DNA of 64,000 bases from Hyposmocoma kahamanoa (lineage: Eukaryota; Arthropoda; Insecta; Lepidoptera; Cosmopterigidae), in NCBI RefSeq assembly GCF_003589595.1, contig NW_020653854.1, forward strand, positions 22,903,620 to 22,967,619, read 5' to 3'. The position numbers and the translations under genes are program-made. Under the pieces are notes generated by a model. It was given only the letters and a program-made list of their open reading frames with translations. It did no database searches and was not told the DNA's origin. Below, piece by piece: positions 20,180-33,339 of the stretch (its first letter is position 1; each line of letters starts with the position of its first letter).

Positions 20180-21918
20180 GTGCTAAATCTCAACTTACTC
20201 TGAATTTATTACATAAAATAATTTTGTTATCTGAGATTGGTGGCAATAAAATGTATTAAGTACAGCTTTATTATTTACTATGAAATAAAGTGCCTTGGCA
20301 GAAAGCTAAGACTAAGAACGCGAAGTAAAGTTCCTAGAATGGTATATAGAAAAATATCAAAAGCACCTATTTGCTAACTAGCAAAGTGGTTTCTAGCTCA
20401 GAAGCAGCTGTCTGATTCAATTTCCTGCACTGGAGTTAAACTAGTGGCCGGATATCCATTTATTTTACCCCGGTTTCAGTGCGCAAGCTGGAGCCGATTT
20501 ACAAAGGTCCTTGACAGTTGGTTATTATAATCAGTGACATATGCATAGACGTCGGTTGGAAATGTAGGGGCGTTTCTTCGCATCTGAAATGGGTTCACAT
20601 TACACTCTATGAATAATGGTGACAAGTTTTCACTCGTAACTTATTGCTGATATTTCACTGAACTCTCGTTTATGTAAAGTCGTGTTGGGTCCGTTGTTCT
20701 TAAAGTGTTAGGGCGACTTTTGGCAGCTTTATTCCCGAGTTCCAAAAATATACAAAAATGTATTGATAACTAGGTATAAACTAAAACGTAGAATTATAGT
20801 AGTGAAGTTCATGAACGGCTTTTCGTTGATTTTATAATTATTGGATCAGTTTTCGCCATCATAATTGAATGTAAAGTTTTCATTCATATCCGCTCACACG
20901 ATTCATGCGTCTCTGGAAGCATACCACACCTAGAGGTGCCGGTGATGATTTTATACCAATTTATCGGATATCGAAGTTATAACAGGTAAAAGAACTAATA
21001 CTAATTGCTATTTCGGTAACTACTCTAGCAAACCATAAAGTTTTTAATGCCTGGGTCTGTCATTTAAAAAAATAAACAACTTCAAAAATACGTCACGACA
21101 ATCGTGTGTGTTATTGTTTGTGCAGGTGATGTCGGTGTTTATTTATTGAAAACATACCGTAAGTTGCGTTTTTTAAGTTTACCATGAATATAAGTGTTTA
21201 TAAACTATACTTTAAGGAGTAATTTCATGGTAAACATTAGAACCACTCAAACGGAATATTATCATATTTACCCAAGTACACCAAAAATTTCATTAGTGCT
21301 TTTTAAGTGCAGGATTTGCGGTGTATTACTGCATTTTATTTGAGATGTTTTTGTTGTAGTACGGAGGGTATTTATTTAGCAATGCAAAATAATAATTTTT
21401 ATTTTTTTAAACTTGTATTTAAACTGAATCCTTTTCTAATTTGTGAAACCAAATAGCCGCCATTTTGCGGTAGGATGAGCGCATCGCGTGAGCGGATAAT
21501 GAACTCTGGGCTTTTGTTGTACATACCTGCACGGGCTTTAGGAGGTCAGCAGTTAGGTACCCATAACTGAAGCTCGTTGAATCACAAAATCACGCGTCTA
21601 ACGCTCTCCGCACAGCATGGTCAAAGATGATATCAATTCGTCCAAGAAAAACGTAGATAAAAATAAAATATAAAACAGTCAACTATGTACAAATCAAAAG
21701 TAATAAACGCGAGTGTACGTATAGAAAATGTGGGGCGAGGTATAATAAAATCGAAATTGATTGGGCGTGTATTGTGTATGTAATGTGTTCTCATGCCATT
21801 AGTAAAGTGGTTCTGAATATACGTAAGCACGACGCGACTGCCACAGCTGTTAGATATCTGATATTTACTCAGAAAAAAGAAACTAAAAATAATTTTAAAA
21901 GATTGTCTCGATACCTCC
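20180..21918 (+). other. No gene recognised
   Basis: Long unique-looking AT-rich stretch. Short palindromic pieces (gtttaccatga with tcatggtaaac, 21177-21236) are present but no gene. Confidence 0.35.
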
Positions 21919-21921
21919 AAT

Positions 21922-22165
21922 CATCGAGTATATAACCAAAAATAGAGACGAATTAGGGCCATCCGTCATCCAACTCATCAGCCACACGGGCCTTCTATCA
22001 CTTTCAAACATCAACTCTCGTTTGCGCTGAAATCACAAATTAGAAAGCTGAAATAGGACAGCGCTAACAACTGCCTTTTTTCCCCCATTTCCTTAAGCAA
22101 AGGTCAAGTTACACTGGTCGTTTGAAGTGAAACAGTTGACGGGTGTCGTCACTATACCAACAAAA
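21922..22165 (-). mobile_element. Family D element, copy 2 (truncated)
   Basis: Begins catcgagtatataaccaaaa and follows copy 1 in reverse (caactctcgtttgcgctgaa, ttagaaagctgaaatagg) before a jump to cagttgacgggtgtcgtc. Outside it, cgatacctccaat (21909) and its inverse attggaggtatcg (22325) bracket a 430-bp region. Confidence 0.6.
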
Positions 22166-22169
22166 TTTT

Positions 22170-22725
22170 TGAACCTGTCTGTTTTTATTTCCTTTTTTCA
22201 AAAATTCATTGTTTTTGCTTTTTCTTTTTTTTCACAGAATTCGAAGAGCATAATATTAGTAAATAAACACTGCTGTTTACAAAAATAACAGAAAGTGACC
22301 AAAAAATAAATTGGCGTAGCGTTCATTGGAGGTATCGATTTGAAGGAGGTAACCGATTTGCAATTGTTTTTTTATTGTTTGTTTTGGTGCTGGTATGTCG
22401 TTCCAACATTACACTGCAATACTGCGATTTTGAACTATGCCTACAGCGACAAGCATTGCAAGCGAAACTTTATCGTGAATAAAGCGCACACCGCTGCAGT
22501 GTCAGTTTGTAGGAAAACCATTTAGCCGTTCCCTGAGAATATGCCAAGTGGCACATTTTTTTTAATTATCTCGATTTAGTGGCAGCGATACGGAAGTTAT
22601 TATGTAAGTTTTTACTAGAATTATGGTAAAATTGTCACTAAGTTAGCAGGTTTGGAATTGGAATGTCAACAACGTACGTTGTACAATTTAAATAATTCAA
22701 ATAAAAAATTTAAAAAATTGTGAGC
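22170..22725 (+). other. No gene recognised
   Basis: AT-rich, with T-runs. No feature beyond the flank palindrome noted for family D copy 2. Confidence 0.35.
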
Positions 22726-22734
22726 CTTAAAAGC

Positions 22735-22916
22735 GGTTACACACGGATACTTTTGGCAGCGATGCAAGCAAGCGATACAAACGCGTGATTGCATCGCTAC
22801 ACTTGGGATTCATAGGCAATTGCATCGATGCAAACGCGCGCTCGTGAAACGATTGCATCGCTACACTTGCCATTTATAGGCGTTGCATCGATGCAAACGC
22901 GCGACTGCATCGAAAT
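22735..22916. repeat. Degenerate direct repeat of gcatcgctacacttg units
   Basis: The pair gcatcgctacacttg then gcatcgatgcaaacgcgcg occurs twice, with a diverged third unit at the left edge (gcgatacaaacgcgtgat). Units are about 52-66 bp. Confidence 0.65.
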
Positions 22917-22919
22917 AGT

Positions 22920-23490
22920 TTATAGTTTTGACAAGAGGTCTCTTGCCAATGTCAATGTCAGAATGAGATTGAGCCGGTGTGACCATTTGTGGCAGATTTT
23001 TGCCATTTGGGCAGATTAATTTTTATTCATTTTCATTGCGGCGGAACATGTTGACGTTGTATTAAACGATTCAGAGTTTGGTAGATTTGGGAATATTCAG
23101 CAAGTTATTTATTATTTTTGGGAACAAACTGAAAACTAGTTGTTTTCTGCTAGTACGAACAAATATCTAAATACAGCTAAATACAGGATAATATTGCAAA
23201 CATAACCTATGTCAACTTTATAGCCCCAGCTTCTACAGTCTGAACTCAATTTGCCTTTTTGATGCTTTGAATCACTAGATGTTATAAATGATCATAGGGT
23301 ATCTAGAAAAGTAATTTAAAAAATCCCGGTCTCTTGGGCTTGAAGCATGTTATTATATTTAGTACAACTCTTCAATATGCGAAGCCTAATGGTTTGCATT
23401 GTACTGGATGAGGAGATCCCGGGTTTGATTACCGGTAATTTGGAAAACGAGCTTTTTTAAACTGGCTGGGTGAGTAATATTAATTTTTCA
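22920..23490 (+). other. No gene; SINE-like piece near 23385-23475
   Basis: The text ggatgaggagatcccgggtt resembles a decayed tRNA-like B box region. Nothing else is supported. Confidence 0.35.
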
Positions 23491-23498
23491 CACATTAC

Positions 23499-23780
23499 CA
23501 TTGACTTACAAATAAATGGACGGGTCTAATACAAAAACCACGAAAAAAATGTCCCAAGTCAACCTATTAGACGTGGCGACATGTAAAGGAATATGAAAAA
23601 GCTAAAACGTTGAATTTAAATTGTAATGCCATCGCAGTACTGTCTAATTTTGCTTGCTTCGCTGTCAGTCGAACAAACGAAGACTAAAGCGTGAATGACG
23701 CTCTGTATACGATTTTAACGCCCTATAAGTTCGGACACTTTTTAGCGCGGACCTGACGTCCATATAATTGTAAGTCAATG
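23499..23780 (+). mobile_element. Family B MITE, copy 1 (282 bp)
   Basis: Ends cattgacttacaa and its inverse. Target duplication cacattac on both sides (23491-23498, 23781-23788). No coding sequence. Confidence 0.9.
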
Positions 23781-23789
23781 CACATTACC

Positions 23790-24825
23790 TTCTAAAATCT
23801 AGGCTCACGCGTTGAAATATCTCGCCTTAATTGAACACGTGCAGCTCGCGCGCAGCACACGTGCAGTGCATTCGCCGTATCTGTACACACCGTAAGTTAT
23901 TTTATTTTTGCTATCTTTTTGTCGCACGGAAACTAAATTACGAAGTAAACTGTTTTTCTTTCTTCCTTTCTTTCGGAATATATTTTCCCTTGCAAAACAA
24001 ATGACAAGTCGACGTGACGTACAATTTTGATGGGAATGTATTATTTATGTCACAATAACATAATATTCAGTCACATGTCCGATGGGACAATCTTAATAAC
24101 TTTTTCCATATTCATGGGTAATGAAGGGGCTATATTACTTTTTGAAATGAGAGAAATTGAGATATCATAAAAAAACAACATTTATACAAACGTCTTGGGT
24201 TATATTCTAACCCAGAACTGTACGCTAAGCGCGTTCCTAGAATTTATAGACTTAGTGATTAATAGTAATAAATGAATAAATACAATGAAGGTTACAAATC
24301 GACTCCATTTCAAGTAGAAATATTGTATCGCTTTTGGTATATACGGATGCTATGGAAATGTTATAAGTTGGAGATGTAATTCTACAAGGGTATAGGTGCG
24401 TAGATATTGATTAAAGGTGTCACTACGCTTGTTACCGCATAATCGGCTTGAGCCGTTTAGATAAAGCTTAACACTGACTCAACAATGCATCCAATCCATC
24501 TGCATCCAAGCGTCGACGCGCGTCTACGCCCGTTTCCATATTTGCATAACACAAATTTGTACCTTAATAATGAGAAAATAGAGATGAATATACTATAGGC
24601 GAAAAACATGACGCGTCGCGACGCTTCGACTCTGCGCCATTGTGAGTTGAGCCTAATAGTGTTAGACGATCTAGGTCAGAGGTACCCAAACTGTGCCCAT
24701 TTTTTTATATGTTGAGTATGTGCGTTATTTATTAATATTGATTTTTTTACGAATTCATCAACATCAATTGTATTTTTGACAGCTGACGCAGTGTTATTCA
24801 CTTTGATAAATTTAGGTATATAGTT
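23790..24825 (+). other. No gene; MITE end fragment near 24610-24655
   Basis: The text cgacgcttcgactctgcgcc followed by attgtgagttgagcctaa matches one end of the PIF-like element at 48684-48859. The rest is AT-rich without support. Confidence 0.4.
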
Positions 24826-24827
24826 TT

Positions 24828-25107
24828 AGCAGCTTTAGAGCTCTTTGTTAAAGAGTTCGTCCAGGGAAGTGCTGTGCAAAGCAGTAATGTGAGCATTACT
24901 GCGTTCCGGTTTTGAAGGGTAAGGGTACTGTTGAAGTTACTGCCAAATGGAACTTTTCAACTTATGTCTCGCGGTGACGGGCCCAGTGGCAGTGCCGCTT
25001 AGATCTTGCGATTTAAAGCTGTGAGCGTCACTGCAACTGTCATGGACAGGCGTGTCGCTTAACATCAGGCGCACGACTTGTTCGTCCCGTCACTTGATAT
25101 CATAAAC
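24828..25107 (-). mobile_element. Family A element, copy 7
   Basis: Near full length, from gcagctttagagctctttgt to cgtcccgtcacttgatatc. Confidence 0.75.
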
Positions 25108-25109
25108 AA

Positions 25110-25512
25110 AATCGTTCTACGTGGTGATTCTACCTATGAAAACGAACTACTTAAAAATATTGAATTTGCGATAATATATCAAGTTCTCCATACAATTTCT
25201 CGATAACCACTGCTTTATTGCTGCGGTGAATGGCGTGTGCATTTTCAGCCGGAATTGCGAACACGCGAACTGAATAGTGAGGCTGACCATGATTAATTTT
25301 AGGGCCGCGTGTTCACCCAAACCGATTCGGCACGAGTTGAATTTTATATCCTGTTTTTTATGACTTACTTACAAATAAAACAGTTTCTTTCGCATCTACA
25401 TCGCGAATATATTTTATTATTATCCCTTTCCTGGATAGTAATGGCGGCGTTTACCGTAAAATGATATATTCGAATAATTACTGTACGTACGGTATGAATC
25501 TTTTTTTTACAG
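25110..25512 (+). other. No gene recognised
   Basis: AT-rich; no supported feature. Confidence 0.35.
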
Positions 25513-25515
25513 CGT

Positions 25516-25750
25516 CAAGTGACGGGACGAACAAGTCATACGCCTAATCGTAAGCAACAGCCTGTCCATAACAGTTACAGTGCTTCAGATTGCAAAGATT
25601 TGAAGGGCACTACCACTGCGCCTACTACCGTCACCCTGAGACATAAACCCTTCAAAACCGGAACACAGTAATCCTGATATTACTGCTTGATAGATAGATA
25701 GGTAAGATGGCAGTACTACACTGGACGAACTCTAACACGAGGAGATCTAT
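25516..25750 (+). mobile_element. Family A element, copy 8
   Basis: Starts gtgacgggacgaacaagtca, ends gaactctaacacgaggagat. Opposite in orientation to copy 7, about 400 bp away. Confidence 0.75.
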
Positions 25751-25799
25751 TGTTATTATTATTATTATCTAAAAAAAAAACGTTTAAGCTAAAGCTGCG

Positions 25800-26319
25800 G
25801 GAGCATCTGTTGAATTTGCAGAAATTGGGGATACGAGTGGCTAGGGTATTTGCGGTTGTCTCTTGTTTGTCCACGTACAGGGTCGGGAGCGCGTCGTGCT
25901 TGACATTTAAGATTTAATTTCAACTCTGTGCCGCTTGCGATAGGAACGGTCCAAGGTCCAAGGTGCCGGGCTTGTTATGCTCTTGGCTGTACCTCATTTC
26001 AGGACTGCAAATAGTGTATTATGTGTGGAGGTTGGGAGGAAGAAGATTGAAAATTGAAAATTAATAATTTACAAATGAAATCAGATTTTTGTTGGATTAC
26101 GAGTGGCGTCTCTATCCTATAGGGTCCTGGCAGAATACCAGCGTCGCGGGTAGCCGCGTCATTTATGCTGAGCCAGCGCCTTTTTCACTGCCATGACTTC
26201 CAAGTATAATATTAGTAGATAAGAATATCATTATTGTTATATATAAGTCAATGCCTATATCATGTATCTGATGTCATGGTGGTGAATAAAGCTTTTATCT
26301 ATCTATCTATCTATCTATT
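25800..26319 (+). mobile_element. Probable LINE 3' untranslated end with ATCT tail
   Basis: A non-coding stretch that ends ggtgaataaagcttttatct and then ATCT repeats (26296-26319). A polyadenylation-like aataaa before a simple-repeat tail is typical of CR1/Jockey-type 3' ends. The body was not matched to a polymerase. Confidence 0.4.
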
Positions 26320-26324
26320 ATTAT

Positions 26325-26925
26325 TTAATTTTAGGAAGACCAACGGCTATCTTACATAACATAAACTTAAATAAAAACGGCGAGCCAATTACAGGTCCTC
26401 ACCGGTAGACACACATTAAGTTAATTAAAGAGCTATAAATTATAATTATATAACTAATAATTATACTATATAGGTAATGACATAATCGCACACACAACAG
26501 TTAGCTACTCGCCAAAAAACAAACCACTAATAAGACGCTTCACCGATGCAACACTAGTGTTAAAAAGGTCAATATCAACCTGCTTAGACAATGCATTGAA
26601 ACTATTCCTCGCACGCATGAGATATGCATTCCGCCGAAAGTTTGAAGAGGCCAGAGGTACGCACAGAGGTGAATTAAACCTAAGGGTCTTTGAAGGGGCT
26701 CTAAGAGAAATCTTGGATACGAGTTCCGGGGAGTCAACGGCACCAGAAGCAATTTTTTTCAAAAACACTAGATCAGCAATCTGACGCCGCATCTCCAGTG
26801 GCAAAAGATGATGTTTCTTGCATATATTCAGATACTGATTTGACTCGTATCGCTCCCCAGTTCGAAAACATAAAAACTTAATAAATCTTTTTTGTACATT
26901 TTCAATTCTTGATATATAGGTAAGG
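26325..26925 (-). pseudogene. LINE reverse-transcriptase tail and 3' end (Jockey/CR1 type)
   Basis: On the - strand the frame runs from VQKRFIKFLCFR through YLNICKKHHLLPLEMRRQIA and DLVFLKKIASGAVDSPEL to a stop at about 26505. LEMRRQ-x-ADLxFLxK followed by SPxLVSxIxxxxPS is the familiar region after the polymerase thumb. Its 3' untranslated part meets the ATCT tail of the + strand element at 26320, so the two elements abut tail to tail. Confidence 0.7.
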
Positions 26926-26929
26926 TATT

Positions 26930-28855
26930 GGGGATTCCAGACTTGTTACTAATGAACCAAGGTTTTACAGAGCGAATTCCAACCGTTCTCTTTATAGTTG
27001 CCGCCTACTGCTTCTCCACGGAGAAATATCAACAACGTACAGACAAAATTACAAGATTCACACGCACACATTTTGTGAAGGGACGTTATACACACATATC
27101 TAATATGTGCACACACTGACAGTAGGGACTGTGAATACCGACATGTTTGTATGCAAGACCGTACATGTCAGTGCTTCGCCAGTGAGTGCGTTTTGTGGTT
27201 GTTTATCTTGTTTGCGTTGGAACATTCTGACAGTTAAACTTAGATTACATTTGTAATTTGAGCAGTTAAATTATGCTTATGTTTTGGCTTTAAACGTATA
27301 ATATTTTATTATTTTTATATTATGCATAATATTTTAGTAATTCAGTTAGTCAACAATGTGTACTGCAATAGAGTTTCTTTAGTACATAATTATGAAACGT
27401 GTTTTTATACTTTAAATCAGGTTAGTTAGGTAGATATTTTATGAGATGTAGGTGATGATTTACTTCGATTTGGTTTAAATACTATTAGTAATCAAAATCA
27501 CCTCACTTACTATCTTCCAATTTGTTTTTGTAATTTCATCTCACAACGGCAAACACCTTAGTACTGTCATAGCCGTATTTTCTCATGCACAAGAAACATT
27601 TGCAAGTACTATAGCAGTACAGCTATGCTTGTTGACGGGATCAGCCGTCAGTGATAAAGCGTAATAATTATATTGAATCAATATATAAGCAATGCGGCGT
27701 AGAGAAAAGTAGTGACAATTTTGAGCGCAGTATAATTCCAATACCTTGCATAACGGTTATTCGACATAACGACTGTGAACTGGCAACCGGTACTATCTCA
27801 ATTTTTACAACTTTACGTTGACTTTACCGGTGAAGAAAAAAATTGTTTGAGTCTTTTTTATACCATCTGGTTTACTAAATAAAAATGCGTAGTGTATGTG
27901 TAATAAACTGATACCATACCAGTTTGAAAGAATCGGAAATGTTGGTTTGTTTCAAAATTTGAGAATAAGCGATTTAGATCCGATGTTGAATAAATCTCAC
28001 TTCGAAATATGTGAAATTCAAGATTCTATCATTTTTGAACGTAAAATTTGATTCTCTATAATTCAATAAAACCGTCGTTAGAATTTTGTAAAAAACAAAC
28101 AAAATATATATACTAAACTCAAAATGAGACACATTTTATTTATGTGAGCTATTACTGGCCGAAACAGTCCTTATTCAAAAATATTTAATTGTTTTTTCTT
28201 TTTATATTTAAATGTATTTGCGCAAGTGCGATATTATTTACATATGTGCAATAAACCTTAACAAGAAAATACACTTTTTGAGTTATTACACTATTGTATT
28301 AACAGTACGAAATATTTCAACCGGTGTATAGCAATCGCAAAAACCTAAGAACTCGAAATTAAATCAGAATTATGGAAAAGTGACATTAACTACCGATCTT
28401 CATGTGATCTCTTAAGCTGCATAAACGGCAGAACACTCCTATTTCACACAAACAAATAATACACAAACAACACAAAAAACAAAACAACTACGGTAAAGAA
28501 AGAAACATTGCCGTGAACGAACTTTTTGGAAATAAGTTACGGCAGTCGACAGAAGCACCTTTGTTATGTACATATTTAGGTTGATTTGTGGGCTCGTGAA
28601 CGTGTAACTAACATCGTTACTTAGCGTGACAAGTGTAACCTTGTAAGTAGCATTATTTCAGCGCAATCTTGCTACGGAACCATGTAATAAGATCCACTTG
28701 GCAAAGCGATAATAATGATGCCATTACAGCAGGTAAATATGTTTTATTTGACTAAACAGAAATATAGCAACGAGAGTAGCGAGAAAGCTAGCAGAACACT
28801 TATATTGCACAAAAGTAATTCACCGAGAATTTTCTAATTATTTTTAGTTAATTAA
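26930..28855 (+). other. No gene; old dispersed repeat at about 27990-28350
   Basis: The blocks tttttgaacgtaaaatttg, aacagtccttattcaaaaat and ttgagttattacactattgt recur in the same order at 45690-46395. Both copies are non-coding and old. Confidence 0.45.
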
Positions 28856-28857
28856 CA

Positions 28858-28915
28858 GTAAAGGTTCTTGTGAAGAGTTGATGAAGAGTCCAAGGAAGTG
28901 CTGTCATCCAGCATG
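28858..28915 (-). mobile_element. Family A fragment, copy 9
   Basis: Only the terminal part (ttcttgtgaagagttgatga, ccaaggaagtgctgtc) remains. Confidence 0.4.
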
Positions 28916-29337
28916 GGGCGATCTTATATCAACATGATCTTTAAGATTGGTACCGACCTGTCGCTGCCGGCTGTAGTCAAGGTTATGAATGTAAGAAGAA
29001 GTAGATGAACACTGGAATACTTTTAAATATTTTTATTGTTAGTTATATCTTACAAAATGCCTTAGAGTATTATACAATAAACGAGATTCAAATTAACTGA
29101 CTGAATTTTTTCGTTACAATCGTTTTATAGCATACTCACCCCTACTTCGAAATAAAGATAACCACGCTACTTATCGATTTCAATATCGGAACGTTAGTCA
29201 ATAACGGAACTATTATTAAGAAATTAATAAAATTGAAAGTGAAATTAGCCTGCAAAGTTTGTATATATAATCCATTTTTTGCATTTCAGTAACTCTATGC
29301 TTTAAGATACGAGTTTCAGAAAGTAACAGTCTGGAAA

Positions 29338-29560
29338 ATAGGGACGGAGAAGGGAGGGTACTGTATTCTCGAAGAACCGGATGAAGTCAAGTGACAGAGG
29401 TATGTGACAACCCTGTACACTGGCTGATCTGGGGTCAGAAACTGAACTTGGAAGGTTCCTGTGCGCGCACAGGTTTATAGTGCCCTTAAAGAGGTTGTTA
29501 TGGAGGGGCACTATAAACAAAACTTATGTAGAATAATATGGGACTGTTCAAGCGGTCAGA
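29338..29560 (+). repeat. Repeat G, 3' part
   Basis: ctcgaagaaccggatgaagt, tgtacactggctgatctggg and gttcctgtgcgcgcacaggt match 39475-39650 and 40270-40450. The upstream part of the unit is absent. Confidence 0.75.
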
Positions 29561-29564
29561 CTTT

Positions 29565-31880
29565 AGAATGCACTTCTCATTACTGTTTATGATAGTAAAT
29601 CCTTGGCAATTTTCAAAATTATAGATGTCGACTGTTCCATCCATTTCATAGGTATTATAGTTGAAATATGTGCTTATCTAAGTGTTTTTGTATTTTTATA
29701 TATATATTTTATTATACTGTAGGTTTTTGTAGTGAACGTAAATCCGATATTGTAATTATTGTCTCCTGTGCTTAGGTCTGCAGGAAGAAATTTCTGTTAG
29801 AAATAAGCAGTAAGTTCTTTGCGTTTTCCTTGTTACTAAATGTGTTATTGTTTTTTTTCTGTACAATAAATAATTAAATAAAAAAATAAAATGTACTATA
29901 TGATTATATTTTTAATACCATAATAAAGTACAATATTTTATTCAATCAATATAAACGCTTGTTTCTCTTTAAATGCTAATGCGATTCTCAAGAATAGCAA
30001 CCGGTTTCAAATATTCTCAGTCGTTTAGGTTTATTCGAATGCAGTTTTAACGTTAGTTCATTGGATGATCTAGCAACGTTCTAGGCAGGATTCCTGGTGC
30101 ATAAACTGCACAAAAAGTAAACATAGTAAGTGTATACTTACTATACTTGACTTGACTGTATAGTCAACTACGGTTTTTGGGAAGGTATGCTACGGTTATT
30201 GTGGATGCGAGTTCTGACGAAAATGTGTTCGGACGAGTTCTCACGAATTCGCCTAAAACAAACGCCTGTTTTTCAAATGGGATTATTTACATTGGCAGCG
30301 ACGAATACGTCAGAACATGCACGAGAGCACGATGTCGTCGTCAGTTGAGCGTTTGCAAAGCGTGAGTAAAGCAAACAATCTGTTTTGGGTGTGTTCGTGC
30401 TTTGAATTTCAAGTGATTTGGTTATGACGATAACAGTTGTTTGTGGGATATGATCAAACTGATCGTAACAGAGATATTTATCGGCAAAAAGAGTGAAAGT
30501 TTGCTGCAGTACTTAACAAACATAGTACATTTTGTATTTACATATTTTTATGCGAGGTTTACATTAATTAGGATAAGCTTGCTACCATTGAACTACTTAA
30601 TTTTAAACAGGCTTAAATTTTAAATCACACAATGTAAACAGAAAAATATTCGAAGTTTAAAAAGGTTTTAAATTCATGTACTTGTAGATATCGCTACAAG
30701 TTTCTTTTTATTAAGCATTGTTATACAAAGCAGAAAAATAAAAACATGTGACGGTTGTCTTCTTTGGACCACCGTCGTATTAATTGGACCACTCAGGTGC
30801 CATAATTGGACTTGAAAGGCCTACTGGTTCAATCAAAGAGCCAGTTAAATTAACGATAATAAAATGTAATGTTAATTCCTCTAAGTCAGTCCTTATTATC
30901 AATAATAATAAGCTCAAAGCTCAAATGGGATTATTCGTGCAAATAAATCTTAATTAAGTAAAAAATATTTGACAATAAAGTTTATAACTACGGCTACGCA
31001 ATATCAAATCTCAATTTATACAGGCTGTACATTTGAAAGTGAGACATATTCATACATGTCATAGTAAATCATGTTACAACTTAACATAGACTAAAATAAA
31101 ATTAGGATTTGGGATAGAACAAAAAATAAATCAACAAATGTGTTTTGAAGTGTACATAGGAATAGACCGATTCCCCTTACGCTTGATTTCGACTGCAATG
31201 GGAATACTACCAAGCGAGCGCGTGGCGATACAGCAACAATAACAGTGATTTCACACTTGCGTTTTAGCTTACGTTAATTATTTTTTACTTGAACTATCAT
31301 CGAAATGTTTTACGTACTAAAAAGATAAGTTTATGATTTAGTAACTAGTTATCATTTAATAAGAATTGAGGTTTTTGTCGTAGTTTAAAATGTGAAATCA
31401 AATTATTTATAATGATTGATTTTTTAGTTATATACAGTTTATTTACACTGACGTGGTACGGAGCAAGTGTTTAAATTGTCCACCTATTTCCACAATCATA
31501 GTCTAGCACGGCATAGTAAATTTTGTTTTAAAATTGTACAACACAAACACATTTTGTCTCACAGTAGAAAATACTGAGATAATCCTCTCACGCAACACTT
31601 CGACACTGTTCATCTCCTCACACTATCACCACTTATTGCGTAAAGACGCACCATCTCAGTCAATTCGACGTTAGAATAAATATCCATTTTGCGGCGATCG
31701 GGCGAGCGGCAGTACAAATAATTTACGTGTCTTCGTTAGATCAATGACGCGCGTGCACTGTCTGAAATTGCAAAGTTTTTCGCCGCCGTGCCGCTACACG
31801 CCGCTGCGACGTAGCGGAAATAAGTCGTTAAAAATCAAAAACAAAAATCTGCAACAAGCACATAGAAAATTTGTATGGTA
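29565..31880 (+). other. No gene recognised
   Basis: AT-rich. A mixed stretch at 30180-30365 (short + frame) has no recognisable family. Nothing else is supported. Confidence 0.35.
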
Positions 31881-31885
31881 GTTCA

Positions 31886-32045
31886 TTCCATGGCTTAGTT
31901 GGCATAGCACGGTTTGCTGGAAGATGTTTTTGTCTTAGCATTCGATCTTTGTATTAATAATTATAACAAACTAGTGGAGTAATAATTGAATATCATTGTG
32001 GTCAAACATCTTGATATTCAATAGAATAAAATATTACGAAAAATA
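31886..32045 (+). mobile_element. S2 tRNA-derived SINE fragment
   Basis: A box ccatggcttagttggcatag, decayed B box, then ttcgatctttgtattaataa and the tail aactagtggagtaata. Confidence 0.6.
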
Positions 32046-32200
32046 CAATTGAATTAAAAATCTCCTCCTTTTCGAAGTCGGTTAAAAACTCTTCGAAAAC
32101 TTAAAGTTTCAGTACCTTTCAGTATTGATAATGGTAAATGGATAATAAAAACGGCTTAATTATTTTTTAATACTGTAATGTTGCAAAATAAATTATTCAA

Positions 32201-32578
32201 TCAACCCATACGCATGTCATTTGAATGGCGATCTTCGACATCAGGGTAACAATCGTCTTCAAGTATTCTGAGTCCTCTACTTTCATCAATGAAGGCTGAG
32301 CAAACGTGAGTTAGAGGACACCTAGGCGTAGGTCTTTGCTGGCACGCCAACACAGGCACAGCACAAAAAATAAGTCTATAATTAACTGATTTAGGGAATG
32401 ATGTAGCTTTTGGCCTGCCTTTGATAAGTGACGAAATAACGAGATTCTGTACGTTCGGTCCTAGGTGGCCGGCGGAGTGACGTTGCTTAAATCTATCTAA
32501 AACAGATCTGGCTGCCTGCAGCACTCTTCCATCCTCAATTCCCACAAATTCTCTTTGATCACAAGATTTGGTTCGAAT
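32201..32578 (-). CDS. Cystatin-like terminal exon, - strand copy 1
   Basis: A 125-codon phase-0 exon on the - strand after the acceptor ttatcttgtttcag, ending in its own stop. Residues 17-33 (GRVLQAARSVLDRFKQR) fit the cystatin helix. Residues 44-57 and 65-75 (SVNYRLIFCAV) fit strands. Cysteines at 79, 87, 93 and 110 give C-x7-C-x5-C-x16-C, matching the two consecutive disulphides of type-2 cystatins; Cys6 and Cys72 are extra and could pair. The QxVxG loop position reads GRPKATSF and no PW hairpin is present, so inhibition of papain-type proteases is doubtful. The upstream exon with start and signal peptide is not seen. Intact frame for 125 codons in AT-rich DNA supports a real exon. Confidence 0.7.
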   Translation of the reverse strand: MRTKSCDQREFVGIEDGRVLQAARSVLDRFKQRHSAGHLGPNVQNLVISSLIKGRPKATSFPKSVNYRLIFCAVPVLACQQRPTPRCPLTHVCSAFIDESRGLRILEDDCYPDVEDRHSNDMRMG

Positions 32579-32609
32579 CTGAAACAAGATAAATGTAACT
32601 TTTTTTATT

Positions 32610-32915
32610 AAAAAAAAACCACCTCAAAAGTTCGTAGAATTGTATACATCTATAAGAGCGCGAAACCGGATTCGTCCACTAGTTTGCCACTTAGTTAGAG
32701 ATGGAATATTTTCTTAAAATGTCAATCTTTTTTTTTATGATACTAAGTAACGGGACAAATAAGTCGTGCGCACCCTCTTTCCAACAAAAACATATCAAAA
32801 GCGCTTCACAAATGTATCGCGTAGCGGGCCGAAATTATCGCGTAACAACCATACAAAAAAATAATACAATTCAATTGAGAACTTCTTCCTTATTTTTGAA
32901 GTCGGTTAATAAGGG
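32610..32915 (-). mobile_element. Family C element, copy 2, interrupted by a family A scrap
   Basis: Family C landmarks (ctagtttgccacttag, cctctttccaacaaaaa, tttgaagtcggttaata) surround 32733-32776, which reads gtaacgggacaaataagtcg like the start of family A. Confidence 0.55.
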
Positions 32916-33101
32916 AATTACTACAAAATATTGGTCATTAACAAAAATACCTTCGATCTGACAGGATTCGATCCTGCGTCTATGCCATACCTGGCCTACC
33001 ATAACCTTTCCAATAACAATCTTATTTCAATGTAAGCTTAAAGTAACCTTATTGTAATACTACTCATATTCGTACCATGACGAACCTGTCAACCAAGTAA
33101 T

Positions 33102-33152
33102 CTTCTTCTTCTTCTTTATTAGTGGCTTGTTTTGTGACTTTCACAATTCCGC
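33102..33152 (-). mobile_element. Short retro-insertion with 12-bp target duplication
   Basis: The 51 bases lie between two exact copies of caaccaagtaat (33090-33101, 33153-33164). On the - strand the insert ends in aataaagaagaagaagaag, a polyadenylation-like signal plus simple tail, as at a severely truncated LINE or SINE 3' end. Confidence 0.7.
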
Positions 33153-33339
33153 CAACCAAGTAATGTATTATTGCAAAAGTGATTGAAAGAACGAATGATT
33201 TCCCAATATTGTCTATTCCTTACTAAAAATAGGAAAGAGATGACGCTATGTGAACTATATAATGCCATCTCTTTCTTTTTTGATGTTCCGAATCGTCTTA
33301 TCGTACTATAATGTTTAAGTACTTAATGTCATTTACATT

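Noticed and set aside
22735..22916. CRISPR-like array
   Set aside because: Units are few, long and diverged, with no constant spacer length, and the DNA is eukaryotic.
26557..26784. + strand open frame of 75 codons
   Set aside because: It is antisense to a clear LINE polymerase tail on the - strand.
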